Positions 1-7,191 of a stretch of 39,461 nt of DNA are shown one piece after another. Within the stretch, counting starts at the first letter, position 1. The number at the start of each line of letters is the position of its first letter. Under the pieces are notes generated by a model. It searched no databases and had not been told where the DNA came from. It worked only from the letters and a program-made list of their open reading frames with translations. Position numbers and translations under genes: made by a program. This stretch comes from Micromonospora sp. KC723 (GTDB lineage Bacteria > Actinomycetota > Actinomycetes > Mycobacteriales > Micromonosporaceae). The stretch spans positions 1 through 39,461 of the forward strand of contig NZ_SMKD01000045.1 in assembly GCF_004348595.1 (NCBI RefSeq), given 5' to 3'.

Positions 1-186
1 GTCCACCGGCGCGCCACCGCCGTCGTCGTCGCCCTCCCGCGGCTCCGCCGCCGGCGCCAACGGACTGATCTCGTCCGGGTCCGGTGCCTGCGGCCGCGGA
101 TCCGGCTCCCCGGCCGGCCCCGCCGGGCGCCCCGGATCGGCCGGCTCCGGCCACCCCGTCCCGGTCTCCCGCTGCTCCTCGTCCAT
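1..186 (-). CDS. DUF881 family protein, N-terminal part only (cut by window edge)
   Basis: An open frame starts at the ATG at 186 and runs off the left edge with no stop, giving 62 residues. They are acidic and Pro/Ala/Glu-rich (opening MDEEQRETG), a disordered cytoplasmic leader. The start lies 9 bases after the stop of the small basic protein gene, in the same direction. In M. tuberculosis a second DUF881 gene (Rv1825) follows the DUF1290 gene at this place, so I infer a second DUF881 protein whose membrane segment and conserved domain lie outside the window. No conserved domain residue is visible here, so the family call rests on gene order alone. Confidence 0.6.
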   Translation of the reverse strand, partial: MDEEQRETGTGWPEPADPGRPAGPAGEPDPRPQAPDPDEISPLAPAAEPREGDDDGGGAPVD

Positions 187-195
187 CCCAGAAAC

Positions 196-528
196 CTACG
201 CCCGGAACAGGTGACGACGGATCGCCGCCACGTTGCCGAAGATCCGCACCCCGAGCACGACCACCACACCGGTGGACAACTGGCCGCCCACCCCCAACTG
301 GTCACCCAGGTACACGATCAGACCCGCCACCAGCACGTTCGAGATGAACGACACCACGAACTGCTTGTCGTCGAAGATCCGGTCCAACTTCGCCCGCACC
401 CCACCGAACACCGCGTCCAACGCGGCCACCACCGCGATCGGCAGGTACGGCTGCAACCCGGCGGGCACGGTCGGATCCAGATAGATCCCGAGCACCACAC
501 CGACGAGCAACGCCAGCACCGCGATCAT
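196..528 (-). CDS. sbp: Small basic protein, DUF1290 (Sbp) family membrane protein
   Basis: This 110-residue membrane protein begins MIAVLALLVGVVLGIYL. It has about three hydrophobic segments (residues 1-18, 22-42 and 57-100) and a short basic tail ending AAIRRHLFRA. The VPAGLQPYLPIAVVAALDA and GGVRAKLD stretches are typical of the DUF1290 family, which is always near 110 residues. Its biochemical role is not known. The ATG overlaps the TGA of the upstream DUF881 gene by 4 bases (ATGA), indicating translational coupling. The pgsA-DUF881-sbp-DUF881 order matches Rv1822-Rv1825 of M. tuberculosis, where gcvH and garA follow. Confidence 0.88.
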   Translation of the reverse strand: MIAVLALLVGVVLGIYLDPTVPAGLQPYLPIAVVAALDAVFGGVRAKLDRIFDDKQFVVSFISNVLVAGLIVYLGDQLGVGGQLSTGVVVVLGVRIFGNVAAIRRHLFRA

Positions 529-1475
529 CGGACACCTCCGGAAGGACTGAGCGACGTCGCCGGACCCGACGGCCCGGGACTGGACGAACGGTTCGCGGCC
601 GAACCCGACGGCGACGGACTCGGATCGACCGACGGCTGCGCGTAGCGTAGTCGCGGCTCCGGCGCCGCCGGCAAGGTGAGGCCCTCGGCCTCCCGCACCT
701 CGAACGACAGACCGGTCTGCTTCGCCACCCGACGCATCAGGTACGCCGACCGGCTCTCCTCGAACCTGTCCCGCATCGACGCCGGCCCGATCGCCGACAC
801 CTCGTACGGACTCGTCACCGGCCGGAAGTCCACCAGGATCGCCGCGCCCGCCGACCGGATCGTCGATGTCGCCGTCAACCGCTGCCCGTTGACCGCCACC
901 GCCTCCGCGCCCGACGCCCACAGGTCATTGGCCACCTTCTGCAGGTCGGAGTAGATCACCCGGTCCGGGCCCGCATCCGAGTCGCCGGTCACCGCGTCGC
1001 CCTCCTTCGGCGCCGCGTCGACCAGCCGCACCACCACACCGTCCCCGCGTACCCGCCCCAGACCGGTGCCCGCCTCCAGGCTGCGCAACCGGGCTGCCTG
1101 CGAACCACCCAACGCCGCGTCCCGCTGCCGGTTCACCTCCTCCCGCAGCCGATCCGCGCGGGCGGTCATCTCGTCGGTCTCCGCCTCCCGCTGCTTGATC
1201 TGCGCGATCAGCCCGGCGCGGGCCTGGCTGCGGCTCGGCTCCTCGGCGAGGGTCTCCCGGTACGCCACCGCGAACAGGAAACCCACCACCGCCACCACCA
1301 GGACGCTGACCGCCCGCGCCGAGGTGGCACGCCACCCGGACGGGCCCGGCGACTCCCGCCGCCGGGCCGCCGTGTCGGCGTACCCCGGATCCAACGGGTT
1401 GCGGAACAGTTCGGTGAGGAAGTCCGGGGTGAACGCGCGCGGCGGACGACCGCCGGATTCCGGGCCGCCGCTCAT
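525..1475 (-). CDS. DUF881 family membrane-anchored protein
   Basis: The predicted product is 316 residues. A cytoplasmic N-terminus of about 60 residues precedes one membrane segment (about residues 63-82, ARAVSVLVVAVVGFLFAVAY). A coiled-coil-like stretch follows (about 92-135, rich in Glu, Arg and Gln), then the DUF881 domain with GDGVVVRLVDA, the V-I-Y-S-D-L-Q-K-V-N-D-L-W-A-G-A-E motif and ILVDFRPVTSPYEVSAIGP. The last 50 residues are a low-complexity Pro/Ser tail. The ATG at 1475 overlaps the upstream pgsA stop by 4 bases, so a longer in-frame reading back to 2156 is a shadow of pgsA. The domain probably lies outside the membrane; its function is unknown. Confidence 0.87.
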   Translation of the reverse strand: MSGGPESGGRPPRAFTPDFLTELFRNPLDPGYADTAARRRESPGPSGWRATSARAVSVLVVAVVGFLFAVAYRETLAEEPSRSQARAGLIAQIKQREAETDEMTARADRLREEVNRQRDAALGGSQAARLRSLEAGTGLGRVRGDGVVVRLVDAAPKEGDAVTGDSDAGPDRVIYSDLQKVANDLWASGAEAVAVNGQRLTATSTIRSAGAAILVDFRPVTSPYEVSAIGPASMRDRFEESRSAYLMRRVAKQTGLSFEVREAEGLTLPAAPEPRLRYAQPSVDPSPSPSGSAANRSSSPGPSGPATSLSPSGGVR

Positions 1476-2113
1476 GCCGCTGCTCCCCCGGACCGGGCGC
1501 GGGTCACGCGCACCAGCCGGCCCGCCTGGATCACGTACATCACGCCGGCCACCCAGTAGAGCACCAACCCCCACCAGGCCAGCCCCCAGCCGATCGCGGA
1601 GGCGGCCGTCGCCACCGCCGGGACCGAGGCGGCCAGCAGCAGGATCGGGAAGGCGGCCAGCAGCAGGAAGGTCGCCGTCTTGCCCACGTAGTGCACCGGC
1701 GGCGGGCCGTACCCGTGCCGGCGGAGCACCGCCAGCGAGCCCAGCAGCAGCAGCTCCCGGGCCAGCAACGCCGCGGTGAACTGCCACGGCACCACCGCGC
1801 GGGCGGTGAAGGCGAGCAACGTGGCCAGGATGTACAGCCGGTCGGCGAACGGATCCAACAGCTCGCCGAGACGGCTGACCTGGCCGAGCCGCCGGGCGGC
1901 CCAACCGTCCACCCAGTCGGTGGTGCCGCCCACCGCGAGCACCACGATCGCTGCCACGTCGGCCTTCACCACCAGGAACAGGTAGAGGAACAGGGGCACG
2001 CCGAGCAACCGGACGAAGCTGATCAGGTTCGGCAGGGTCAGCACCCGGTCGGCGGCGACGGCGATCCCGCCCGAGCCCCGCGGGTGCCCTGCCCGAACCG
2101 GCCGACGCGACAC
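1472..2113 (-). CDS. pgsA: CDP-alcohol phosphatidyltransferase, PgsA-like
   Basis: The product is a 213-residue integral membrane enzyme with several hydrophobic helices. The complete family signature D-x2-D-G-x2-A-R-x8-G-x3-D-x3-D is present around residues 57-81 (DWVDGWAAR, then GELLDPFAD). These aspartates bind the metal that activates the alcohol displacing CMP from a CDP-lipid. The family makes phosphatidylglycerol phosphate, cardiolipin, phosphatidylinositol phosphate and others; the substrate cannot be read from sequence. I chose the GTG at 2113 because a strong GGAGGGAGG lies 5-6 bases upstream; an ATG 24 bases earlier lacks this. It heads the operon with the DUF881/sbp genes, as for pgsA2 (Rv1822) in M. 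tuberculosis. Confidence 0.88.
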   Translation of the reverse strand: MSRRPVRAGHPRGSGGIAVAADRVLTLPNLISFVRLLGVPLFLYLFLVVKADVAAIVVLAVGGTTDWVDGWAARRLGQVSRLGELLDPFADRLYILATLLAFTARAVVPWQFTAALLARELLLLGSLAVLRRHGYGPPPVHYVGKTATFLLLAAFPILLLAASVPAVATAASAIGWGLAWWGLVLYWVAGVMYVIQAGRLVRVTRARSGGAAA

Positions 2114-2340
2114 CGAACCTCCCTCCGCAGCACGCACCGCGTGCCCGGTGGGGCACCTCTCTGGGACGTGCGCGCTGACGGGCCGGCCACGCCGGCGCCT
2201 CGGCGATCCCGGTCTGGGACCTCCCCTGGTTGCCGGTGGTGGGCCAGTGGCCGTGGCCGGCGAGTTTGCGCAGCCACTATATCGGGCTCACGTCTTCGGT
2301 CCCGGTGCGCGCGTTCGTGCCGTCGCCGGTTGCCTTCTGT

Positions 2341-2378
2341 GTGGTGCGTCACCACCCGTAAAGCGTCCTAGGATACTA
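2341..2378 (-). promoter_or_regulatory. Possible promoter and operator of the pgsA-DUF881-sbp operon
   Basis: The gap 2114-2407 holds no convincing gene. On the minus strand TAGTAT (2378-2373) resembles an actinobacterial -10 box, but no good -35 lies upstream. Just downstream is the inverted repeat GTGGTG-CGT-CACCAC (2341-2355), and the -10 abuts the palindrome TCCTAGGA (2367-2374). Transcription would start about 250 bases before the pgsA GTG. This is weak, position-based evidence. Confidence 0.28.
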
Positions 2379-2407
2379 TTGGTGTGATCGGGATGTGTGG
2401 AGGAAGG

Positions 2408-2875
2408 TCAGGCGGTGCGGGCCGCAGCGTCGGTCGGCGCGGCGGATCCGGCCTCGGCCGCCTGCGCGAAGGCCACCAGGGCCAACAGCAACTCGTGCTG
2501 CGTCCGCTGCGGCATCCGGTCCAGCACCGCCTGCACCGCCCGGTGGCGGCGCTGCTTCAGCTCCCCCAGCAGGGTCTCCGCCGCCGCGGTGGGCATTAGG
2601 CGGACCTCCCGCCGGTCGCGGGGGTCCGCCACCCGGCGCAGCAGGCCGGTCGCCTCCAGCCGGTCGCAGAGCCGGCTCGCCGACGACGGCACGACGTCCA
2701 GCAGCTCGGCGAGCCGGTTCACATTGGTCTCCGGCCGTTCGGTGATCAGGGAGAGCACCCGCAACTGGGTCGGCGAAACGCTCATGTGATGCCGCGAGGC
2801 AGCCGACTCGAGCACCCCGATCAGGGCCTCGGCCGCCGCGTCGATCGCCGCCGCAAGATTCGGAGGTCGCTCCAC
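2408..2875 (-). CDS. MarR-family transcriptional regulator
   Basis: This 155-residue protein has the classic MarR layout. A dimerisation helix (residues 1-27) precedes the winged helix-turn-helix (about 35-100), with TQLRVLSLI, NVNRLAELLDVVPSSASRL as the recognition region, LEATGLLRRV, and the wing motif DPRDRREVRL. A C-terminal dimer helix follows. The start is a GTG at 2875 with AGGGGA about 9 bases upstream. It lies 45 bases downstream of the PP2C-like phosphatase gene on the same strand, so the two may be co-transcribed. Neither ligand nor targets can be read from the sequence. Confidence 0.9.
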   Translation of the reverse strand: MERPPNLAAAIDAAAEALIGVLESAASRHHMSVSPTQLRVLSLITERPETNVNRLAELLDVVPSSASRLCDRLEATGLLRRVADPRDRREVRLMPTAAAETLLGELKQRRHRAVQAVLDRMPQRTQHELLLALVAFAQAAEAGSAAPTDAAARTA

Positions 2876-2920
2876 CCGCTGTGTCCCCTGCGATTGTCCG
2901 CTCGTACGTGGCCCGTCGTC

Positions 2921-4099
2921 TCACCGCCCGCCCGGACCGCTGGCCCCGAGCCAGTCCAGGCAGACGACGACGGCGTCGTCACGCAGGTCGGCCTCGGCGT
3001 GGTAGGCGAACAGCTCGCGCATCACCGTACCAACAGCCTCGGTCGCCGGCTGCAACCGCGTCGACCGCATCGAGCGCGCCATGGCCCGCTCGCCGTACGC
3101 CTCCTGGTGACCCGGCCGCGCGGCGTACACCCCGTCGCTGACCACGAACAGCCGGTCACCCGGTTCCAGGTCGAACTCCTGCACCGTGTAGCGGGTCTCG
3201 GCGAACATGCCCAACGGCAGTTGCTGCTCCAGTCCGATCCGGGTGACCACGGTGCCGCGCAGCCGCAGCAGGTACGGCGAGCCGGCGTCCACGGCGCGGA
3301 CGCGCCCGGTCGCCGTCTCCACCGCCAGCAGCAACGTGGCCACGTGCCGCCGCCCACGATGCTGGTAGAAGATCGTGTCCGAGGCCAGCTCGGCCTGTTC
3401 CACCAGGCCGCCATCGGAACGGCGGGCGTTGCGCAGCGCGTTCACGGTCAGGGCGGTGAGCAGGGACGCGCCGATCCCGGTGCCGGTGCCGGTGAGCACG
3501 CTCAGGGTGAGCAGCCCCTCGTCGACCGCCCAGTCGAAGTGGTCACCACCGACCGTGTAGGCCGGTTCGAGCTGCCCGGCCAGCAGGAACGACTCATGCC
3601 GGAGGCTGCGCCCCGGCAACAGATCCCACTGCATCTCAGCGGCCATGCTCAGCCGTTCCCGCCGCCGTACCCGCCGGTAGCGGTCGGTATCCCGGTCCGC
3701 GGCGCGCAGCGCGGTGGCGAGGTCGCCGGCGACCTCGCCGAGTCGGGTGACGGTGTCGGCCCGCGGCGGGGCGGTCAACTCGACCAGCAACACCCCCAGC
3801 CGCTCACCCCAGGCGGTCACCGGCATCCAGAGCCGGCAGCGGCCGTCGTCCCGGACGTCCAGCACGGGCTGCTGGCTGCTGAAGCAGCGCTGTGCCTGGC
3901 CCTGACAGGCGAGGAAACCGGCGTCCGGCAGCTTCGGATCGAGCACCGGCCAGAGCCCGCTGATCCGGTAGTCGGCGAGGAACACGTCCACCCGCGACGC
4001 GTCCAACAGCAACCGCAGGGCCCGGTCGGCGGCTTCCACCAGCTGGTCGGGTGGGGCCGCGCGCAGCGCACGGGACACCGCCGCGGACGCGTCCGGCAT
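2921..4099 (-). CDS. PP2C/SpoIIE-type phosphatase with divergent metal-site motif
   Basis: The product is 392 residues. Residues 10-135 form a GAF-like sensor region. A short linker leads to a SpoIIE/PP2C-like domain from about 148 (ERLSMAAEMQWDLLPGRS) with VGGDHFDW (183-190), VDAGSPYLLRLRG, EQQLPLGMF, GDRLFVVSDGVYAA (314-327) and a final RDDAVVVCLDW (373-383). Such enzymes usually dephosphorylate STAS-type anti-sigma antagonists. The usual G-D-V-x-G-H-G motif reads VLTGTGTG here (201-208), so one metal-binding Asp appears absent. The ATG at 4099 has a GGAAGGA ribosome site 6 bases upstream; the open frame continues to 4447 but lacks such support. MarR follows 45 bases downstream. Confidence 0.82.
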   Translation of the reverse strand: MPDASAAVSRALRAAPPDQLVEAADRALRLLLDASRVDVFLADYRISGLWPVLDPKLPDAGFLACQGQAQRCFSSQQPVLDVRDDGRCRLWMPVTAWGERLGVLLVELTAPPRADTVTRLGEVAGDLATALRAADRDTDRYRRVRRRERLSMAAEMQWDLLPGRSLRHESFLLAGQLEPAYTVGGDHFDWAVDEGLLTLSVLTGTGTGIGASLLTALTVNALRNARRSDGGLVEQAELASDTIFYQHRGRRHVATLLLAVETATGRVRAVDAGSPYLLRLRGTVVTRIGLEQQLPLGMFAETRYTVQEFDLEPGDRLFVVSDGVYAARPGHQEAYGERAMARSMRSTRLQPATEAVGTVMRELFAYHAEADLRDDAVVVCLDWLGASGPGGR

Positions 4100-4115
4100 G
4101 TTCGTCCTTCCGAGG

Positions 4116-4142
4116 GATTCTTGCTGTAGGGCAAGAATCATA
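4116..4142 (-). promoter_or_regulatory. Promoter with overlapping 9-bp inverted repeat upstream of the PP2C-like gene
   Basis: GATTCTTGC (4116-4124) and GCAAGAATC (4131-4139) are a perfect 9-bp inverted repeat with a 6-base spacer. Reading the minus strand, TATGAT (4142-4137) fits a -10 box and overlaps one arm. A bound dimer would therefore sit on the promoter, about 20-40 bases upstream of the phosphatase ATG. No clear -35 is seen. The rest of the 4100-4533 gap holds no convincing gene. Confidence 0.42.
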
Positions 4143-4533
4143 CGGAGGCTCCGACCGGGCAGCGCACCGACCGGGGGCAACGCGTTGGCCAGCATCAGGG
4201 CGAGGAGCAACCCCGCCGGCCTGACCGCCAGCCCGCCGTGGAACGCGTCCGGCACCGCCGCCGGGTAGCCGCGCGACCGCCACCGCGCCACCGGGACGAC
4301 GCCGTCGGGCCACCTGGCGCACGTTCCCCTGGTGGGCAGGCCGGTGCCGAGGACCAGAAACCGTCGACACCGCTGCCGGCGACCGCCGTCACCGCCCGAC
4401 CGAGGACGGCCCGCAGGTCCTGAGATCGCCGCGCACGGGTCGTACAACCCTCCAAAGGCGCGGGCGGTACTACCGGTATCGGCCCGGTGACACCACGTGG
4501 ACCGCGATACTGACCGGCAGGAGGTGGGTGGGC

Positions 4534-5415
4534 GTGAACTCGGCGGACGGCGCGGCGGTCGTGGTGGGCGTGGACGGATCGGAGCCGGCGCTGCGGGCCG
4601 TCCGGCTCGCCGCCGCCGAAGCGGACCGCCGACGCCGGCCGCTGCGGGTGGTGCACGGATTCATCTGGCCCCTGCTGCGGGTGCCCGTCGGTCGGCCTCC
4701 CGACGGCCCACCCGGTAGCGGGCTACGCCACCAGGCCGAGGAACTGGTGGCGCGGGCGGTCGCCGAGGCCGAGGCGACCCGGCCCGGGCTGCGGACGACC
4801 GGAGAGATCATCGACGGTGAGGCGTCGGCGGTGCTGCTGGGTGAGTCCGCCACCGCGGCGATGATCGTCCTGGGCGACCGGGGACTGGGCGGATTCACCG
4901 CCCTGCTGGTCGGCTCGGTCGCCGTCCAGGTCACCACGTACGCCGACTGCCCGGTGCTGGTCGCCCGCGGCGAGGAGCGGCCCGACGGGCCGGTGGTGGT
5001 GGGGGTCGACGACTCCGCGCTGTCCCGGTCCGCCGTGGACTTCGCCGCCGAACAGGCCGCCCTGCGGGGCACGACCCTGCACGCGGTGCACGCCTACCGG
5101 TACCCGGCCTCGGCGGGCCCCGGCGACATGCGGCCCCTGGTCTACGACCAGAACGAACTACGCGACGAGGAACAACGGGTACTCACCGAGTCTCTCGCCG
5201 GCATCGCGGAACGCTACCCGGACCTGCCGGTCACCCGGGACATGGTCCGGGACCGGCCGGTGCCCGCGCTGACCGCCGCGTCGCGCCGCGCGGCGTTGGT
5301 GGTCGTCGGAGGCCGGGGGCGCGGCGAGTTGAAAGGGCTGCTGCTCGGCTCCGTCAGCCACGGCCTGCTGCACCACAGCGCCTGCCCCGTCGCCGTCGTC
5401 CGCGCACCGGACTGA
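4534..5415 (+). CDS. Universal stress protein, tandem UspA domains
   Basis: The 293-residue cytoplasmic protein has two Usp domains. The first (residues 6-147) starts VVVGVDGSEPALRAVRLAAAEA and ends GSVAVQVTTYADCPVLVARG. The second (about 152-292) starts VVVGVDDSALSRSAVDFAAEQA and has GGRGRGELKGLLLGSVSHGLLHHSACPVAVVR. The G-x2-G-x8-9-G-S/V ATP-binding pattern is clear in the second domain (GGRGRGELKGLLLGSVS). In actinobacteria such tandem proteins bind ATP and rise in stress or dormancy. The GTG at 4534 is 8 bases after an AGGAGGT site, better than the GTG at 4528. A possible -10 (GATACT) is at 4506-4511. Confidence 0.92.
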   Translation: MNSADGAAVVVGVDGSEPALRAVRLAAAEADRRRRPLRVVHGFIWPLLRVPVGRPPDGPPGSGLRHQAEELVARAVAEAEATRPGLRTTGEIIDGEASAVLLGESATAAMIVLGDRGLGGFTALLVGSVAVQVTTYADCPVLVARGEERPDGPVVVGVDDSALSRSAVDFAAEQAALRGTTLHAVHAYRYPASAGPGDMRPLVYDQNELRDEEQRVLTESLAGIAERYPDLPVTRDMVRDRPVPALTAASRRAALVVVGGRGRGELKGLLLGSVSHGLLHHSACPVAVVRAPD

Positions 5416-5441
5416 GTCACCGTCGTCCGCGGCGGCTGAGC

Positions 5442-5466
5442 GGTTGGCGCGCGCCCAGACGGGTAG
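5442..5466 (+). promoter_or_regulatory. Sigma-B-like promoter GGTT-N15-GGGTAG
   Basis: GGTT (5442-5445) is followed after exactly 15 bases by GGGTAG (5461-5466), about 45 bases before the ATG at 5512. It resembles the Streptomyces sigma-B consensus GNNT-N14-16-GGGTAC/T, with G as the last -10 base. The same spacing recurs in front of five other genes or operons in the window. Confidence 0.45.
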
Positions 5467-5511
5467 ACGGCCCGGGTACGGCACACGGTGACCGCGACCG
5501 AGGAGGCGGCG

Positions 5512-5721
5512 ATGCCAGGACCACGGCCCGGAAGCAACGCCTACGACAAGGAACGGGCACGGCTGCGCGACGTCATCGAGCAGTCCGGCCGGGCGGCCGA
5601 CCAGGAGGCGAACCAGGTCGCCAACCGGATTCTCCAGGAGGATCGCGGACAGCGGGGCGTGGTCCGGGGCGACCGGACCTTCGGCCCCAAGAGTGAGCGC
5701 GAGCCCGGCGACCCGAAGTGA
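5512..5721 (+). CDS. Small hydrophilic protein of unknown function
   Basis: This encodes 69 residues, very charged, with no membrane segment. The middle (about residues 10-45, DKERARLRDVIEQSGRAADQ then ANQVANRILQED) should be helical, and the C-terminal third is Gly/Arg/Lys-rich and disordered. AGGAGG at 5501-5506 sits 5 bases before the ATG at 5512, so an upstream in-frame start at 5488 is not needed. The next gene's GTG overlaps this TGA by 4 bases (GTGA), so the two are translated together. I recognise no family. The sigma-B-like promoter upstream and the Usp gene before it suggest a stress-linked protein. Confidence 0.75.
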   Translation: MPGPRPGSNAYDKERARLRDVIEQSGRAADQEANQVANRILQEDRGQRGVVRGDRTFGPKSEREPGDPK

Positions 5722-6191
5722 GAGGATCCGCCCTGGTCGACGGCGCCATCGCCGGCACGGTCGGCAGCGCGGCGTTGAACGTCGCCGGCTACCTGGACAT
5801 GGCGCTGCGGGCCCGGCCCGCGAGCGACACCCCGCAGCGCAGCGCCGGCCGGCTGACCGAGGTGACGCACCTGGACCTCGGTCCCGAGGACCGGGCGGCC
5901 ACCCGTCGCTCCGGCCTCGGGCCGCTGCTCGGCTACGGCATGGGGGCCGCCGTCGGCGCGCTCTTCGGGGCCGCCACCGGCGGCAGGACGAACGCGACCG
6001 TCGCGACGGTGCTGCTCGGCGGCGCAGTGATGGCCGTGTCCGCGGGGGCGATGGCGGCGCTGGGCGTGACCGACCCGCGCCGGTGGGGCAGGGGCGACTG
6101 GGCCACCGACATCGTGCCGCACCTGGCGTACGGGATGGCGGCCGCAGCCACCTGGAACCGGCTGCGGCCGCCATCGGGGCGGGGTCGTTAA
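5718..6191 (+). CDS. Small integral membrane protein of unknown function
   Basis: The 157-residue protein has about four hydrophobic segments: 7-28, 67-87, 95-117 and 130-148. All are rich in Gly and Ala (for example GYGMGAAVGALFGAATGG). A charged loop (about 30-65) lies between the first and second. No enzyme motif is visible. The GTG at 5718 overlaps the preceding stop, so it is translationally coupled to the 69-residue protein. Its TAA at 6189-6191 overlaps the stop of the convergent gene on the other strand. I cannot assign a family; a membrane-associated stress role is only inferred from neighbours. Confidence 0.78.
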   Translation: MRGSALVDGAIAGTVGSAALNVAGYLDMALRARPASDTPQRSAGRLTEVTHLDLGPEDRAATRRSGLGPLLGYGMGAAVGALFGAATGGRTNATVATVLLGGAVMAVSAGAMAALGVTDPRRWGRGDWATDIVPHLAYGMAAAATWNRLRPPSGRGR

Positions 6192-6394
6192 CCCCGTGCG
6201 TCGCTGTCGTCGTCAGCCACCGGCTCACCGGTTGGGCCGTACGGCGACACCTGTCCCTTCGGGACGGGCCTGCCCCGGTCACCCGTCGAGTGGGTCTTGT
6301 TGCGCGGATGCCCGGTCGGTCGGGGGCCCTTGCTGTCCTGGCTGGTGGCTCCCTTGTCGTTGCGGCGGAACTCCTCCTGCTGCGGTTGCACCAC
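6188..6394 (-). CDS. Small hydrophilic, probably disordered stress-type protein
   Basis: The 68-residue product begins MVQPQQEEFRRNDKGATSQ and is rich in Gly, Pro, Asp, Lys and Thr, with no hydrophobic segment. Such composition (KG, TGHP, TGDRGRP motifs) is typical of small hydrophilin-like proteins in Gram-positive bacteria. Two adjacent GTG codons (6394 and 6391) can serve as start; GGAAGGAG lies 4 or 7 bases upstream. The gene ends tail to tail with the membrane protein gene, their stop codons overlapping in GTTAAC. A sigma-B-like promoter (GAAT-N15-GGGTAT) lies about 55 bases upstream of the start, which fits a general-stress gene. Confidence 0.75.
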   Translation of the reverse strand: MVQPQQEEFRRNDKGATSQDSKGPRPTGHPRNKTHSTGDRGRPVPKGQVSPYGPTGEPVADDDSDARG

Positions 6395-6447
6395 GTGTCT
6401 CCTTCCGGTGGGAGCACGCGACCGGCGAGGCCGCGCACCGGTTTTGC

Positions 6448-6472
6448 ATACCCGCCGGTGTGGCCCGCATTC
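6448..6472 (-). promoter_or_regulatory. Sigma-B-like promoter GAAT-N15-GGGTAT
   Basis: On the minus strand GAAT (6472-6469), 15 bases, then GGGTAT (6453-6448) match the Streptomyces sigma-B consensus GNNT-N14-16-GGGTAC/T at every fixed position. The predicted start near 6441 leaves a leader of about 46 bases with a good GGAAGGAG site before the small hydrophilic protein gene. This is the best match of the six in the window. Confidence 0.55.
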
Positions 6473-6488
6473 TCCCCGCCGCCGGCCC

Positions 6489-6513
6489 GGCTGAACCGCC
6501 GCGCAGCGGGTAG
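6489..6513 (+). promoter_or_regulatory. Sigma-B-like promoter GGCT-N15-GGGTAG
   Basis: GGCT (6489-6492), 15 bases, then GGGTAG (6508-6513). Transcription would start at about 6520, almost on the ATG at 6523, giving a leaderless or nearly leaderless message. That agrees with the lack of a ribosome site before this gene. It shares the gap 6395-6522 with the divergent promoter at 6448-6472. Confidence 0.42.
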
Positions 6514-6522
6514 TCCAGACCG

Positions 6523-7176
6523 ATGGACGACGTACACCGGGTGGTCCGGGCGCTGCTGGACCGGCAGGCCCGCACGTACGCCGAGGAGGCCGGCATCCGC
6601 CTCACCGACCGGCCCGGGCCGCTCTACCAACTGCTGGTGCTCGCCACGCTGCTCAGCACCCGCATCCGGGCGCGGGTGGCGGTGGCCGCCGCCCGGGAGC
6701 TGTTCGCCGCGGGGTGGCGGACCCCGCAGGCGATGGAGGCGGCGAGCTGGCAGGAGCGGGTCGACGCCCTGGGCCGCGGGCACTACCGCCGCTACGACGA
6801 GCGGACCGCGACGATGCTCGGCGCCGGGGCCCGGCTCTGCCTGGACCGCTGGCACGGTGACCTGCGGCGGTTGCACCGGGAGGCCGACGGGGAGGCGAGC
6901 CGGCTACGCCGGCTGCTGACCGAGTTCCCCGGCATCGGTCCGACCGGCGCGGACATCTTCCTGCGCGAGGCGCAGGCGGTCTGGCCGGACGTGCGACCGT
7001 ACGCCGACCGCCGCACCCTGGCCGGGGCGAAGCGGCTGGGACTGCCGGCCAACCCGCGCGGGTTGGCCGGGCTGGTCAGCGAGGCGGACTTCGGTCGGCT
7101 CGCCTCGGCGCTGGTGCGGGTCGCGCTCGGCGAGGAGTCCGCCGGTGAGGTCAACCGGACTGCGGCGCTGCGCTGA
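6523..7176 (+). CDS. Endonuclease III-like HhH-GPD protein
   Basis: The 217-residue protein matches the HhH-GPD fold of base-excision DNA glycosylases. LYQLLVLATLLSTRIRARV (residues 34-52) corresponds to the conserved N-terminal helices. LLTEFPGIGPTGADIF (131-146) is the helix-hairpin-helix, and the Asp of PYADRRT (162) aligns with the catalytic Asp138 of E. coli Nth. The Nth catalytic Lys120 position in the hairpin (GRKTA) is occupied by P-T-G. The C-terminal four-Cys iron-sulfur motif is missing. So it may be a monofunctional glycosylase or a non-catalytic DNA binder. No ribosome site is evident; a sigma-B-like promoter right at the ATG suggests a leaderless message. Confidence 0.82.
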   Translation: MDDVHRVVRALLDRQARTYAEEAGIRLTDRPGPLYQLLVLATLLSTRIRARVAVAAARELFAAGWRTPQAMEAASWQERVDALGRGHYRRYDERTATMLGAGARLCLDRWHGDLRRLHREADGEASRLRRLLTEFPGIGPTGADIFLREAQAVWPDVRPYADRRTLAGAKRLGLPANPRGLAGLVSEADFGRLASALVRVALGEESAGEVNRTAALR

Positions 7177-7191
7177 GCGGGCCGGACGCCG

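Noticed and set aside
2038..2355. A 105-residue minus-strand frame in the gap before pgsA
   Set aside because: It overlaps the pgsA N-terminus in another frame, is Arg/Pro/Gly-rich without motif, and has no ribosome site.
4100..4447. N-terminal extension of the PP2C-like phosphatase with a hydrophobic stretch
   Set aside because: The frame is open, but the ATG at 4099 has a good ribosome site and a promoter with inverted repeat sits just upstream; the extension has no family support.
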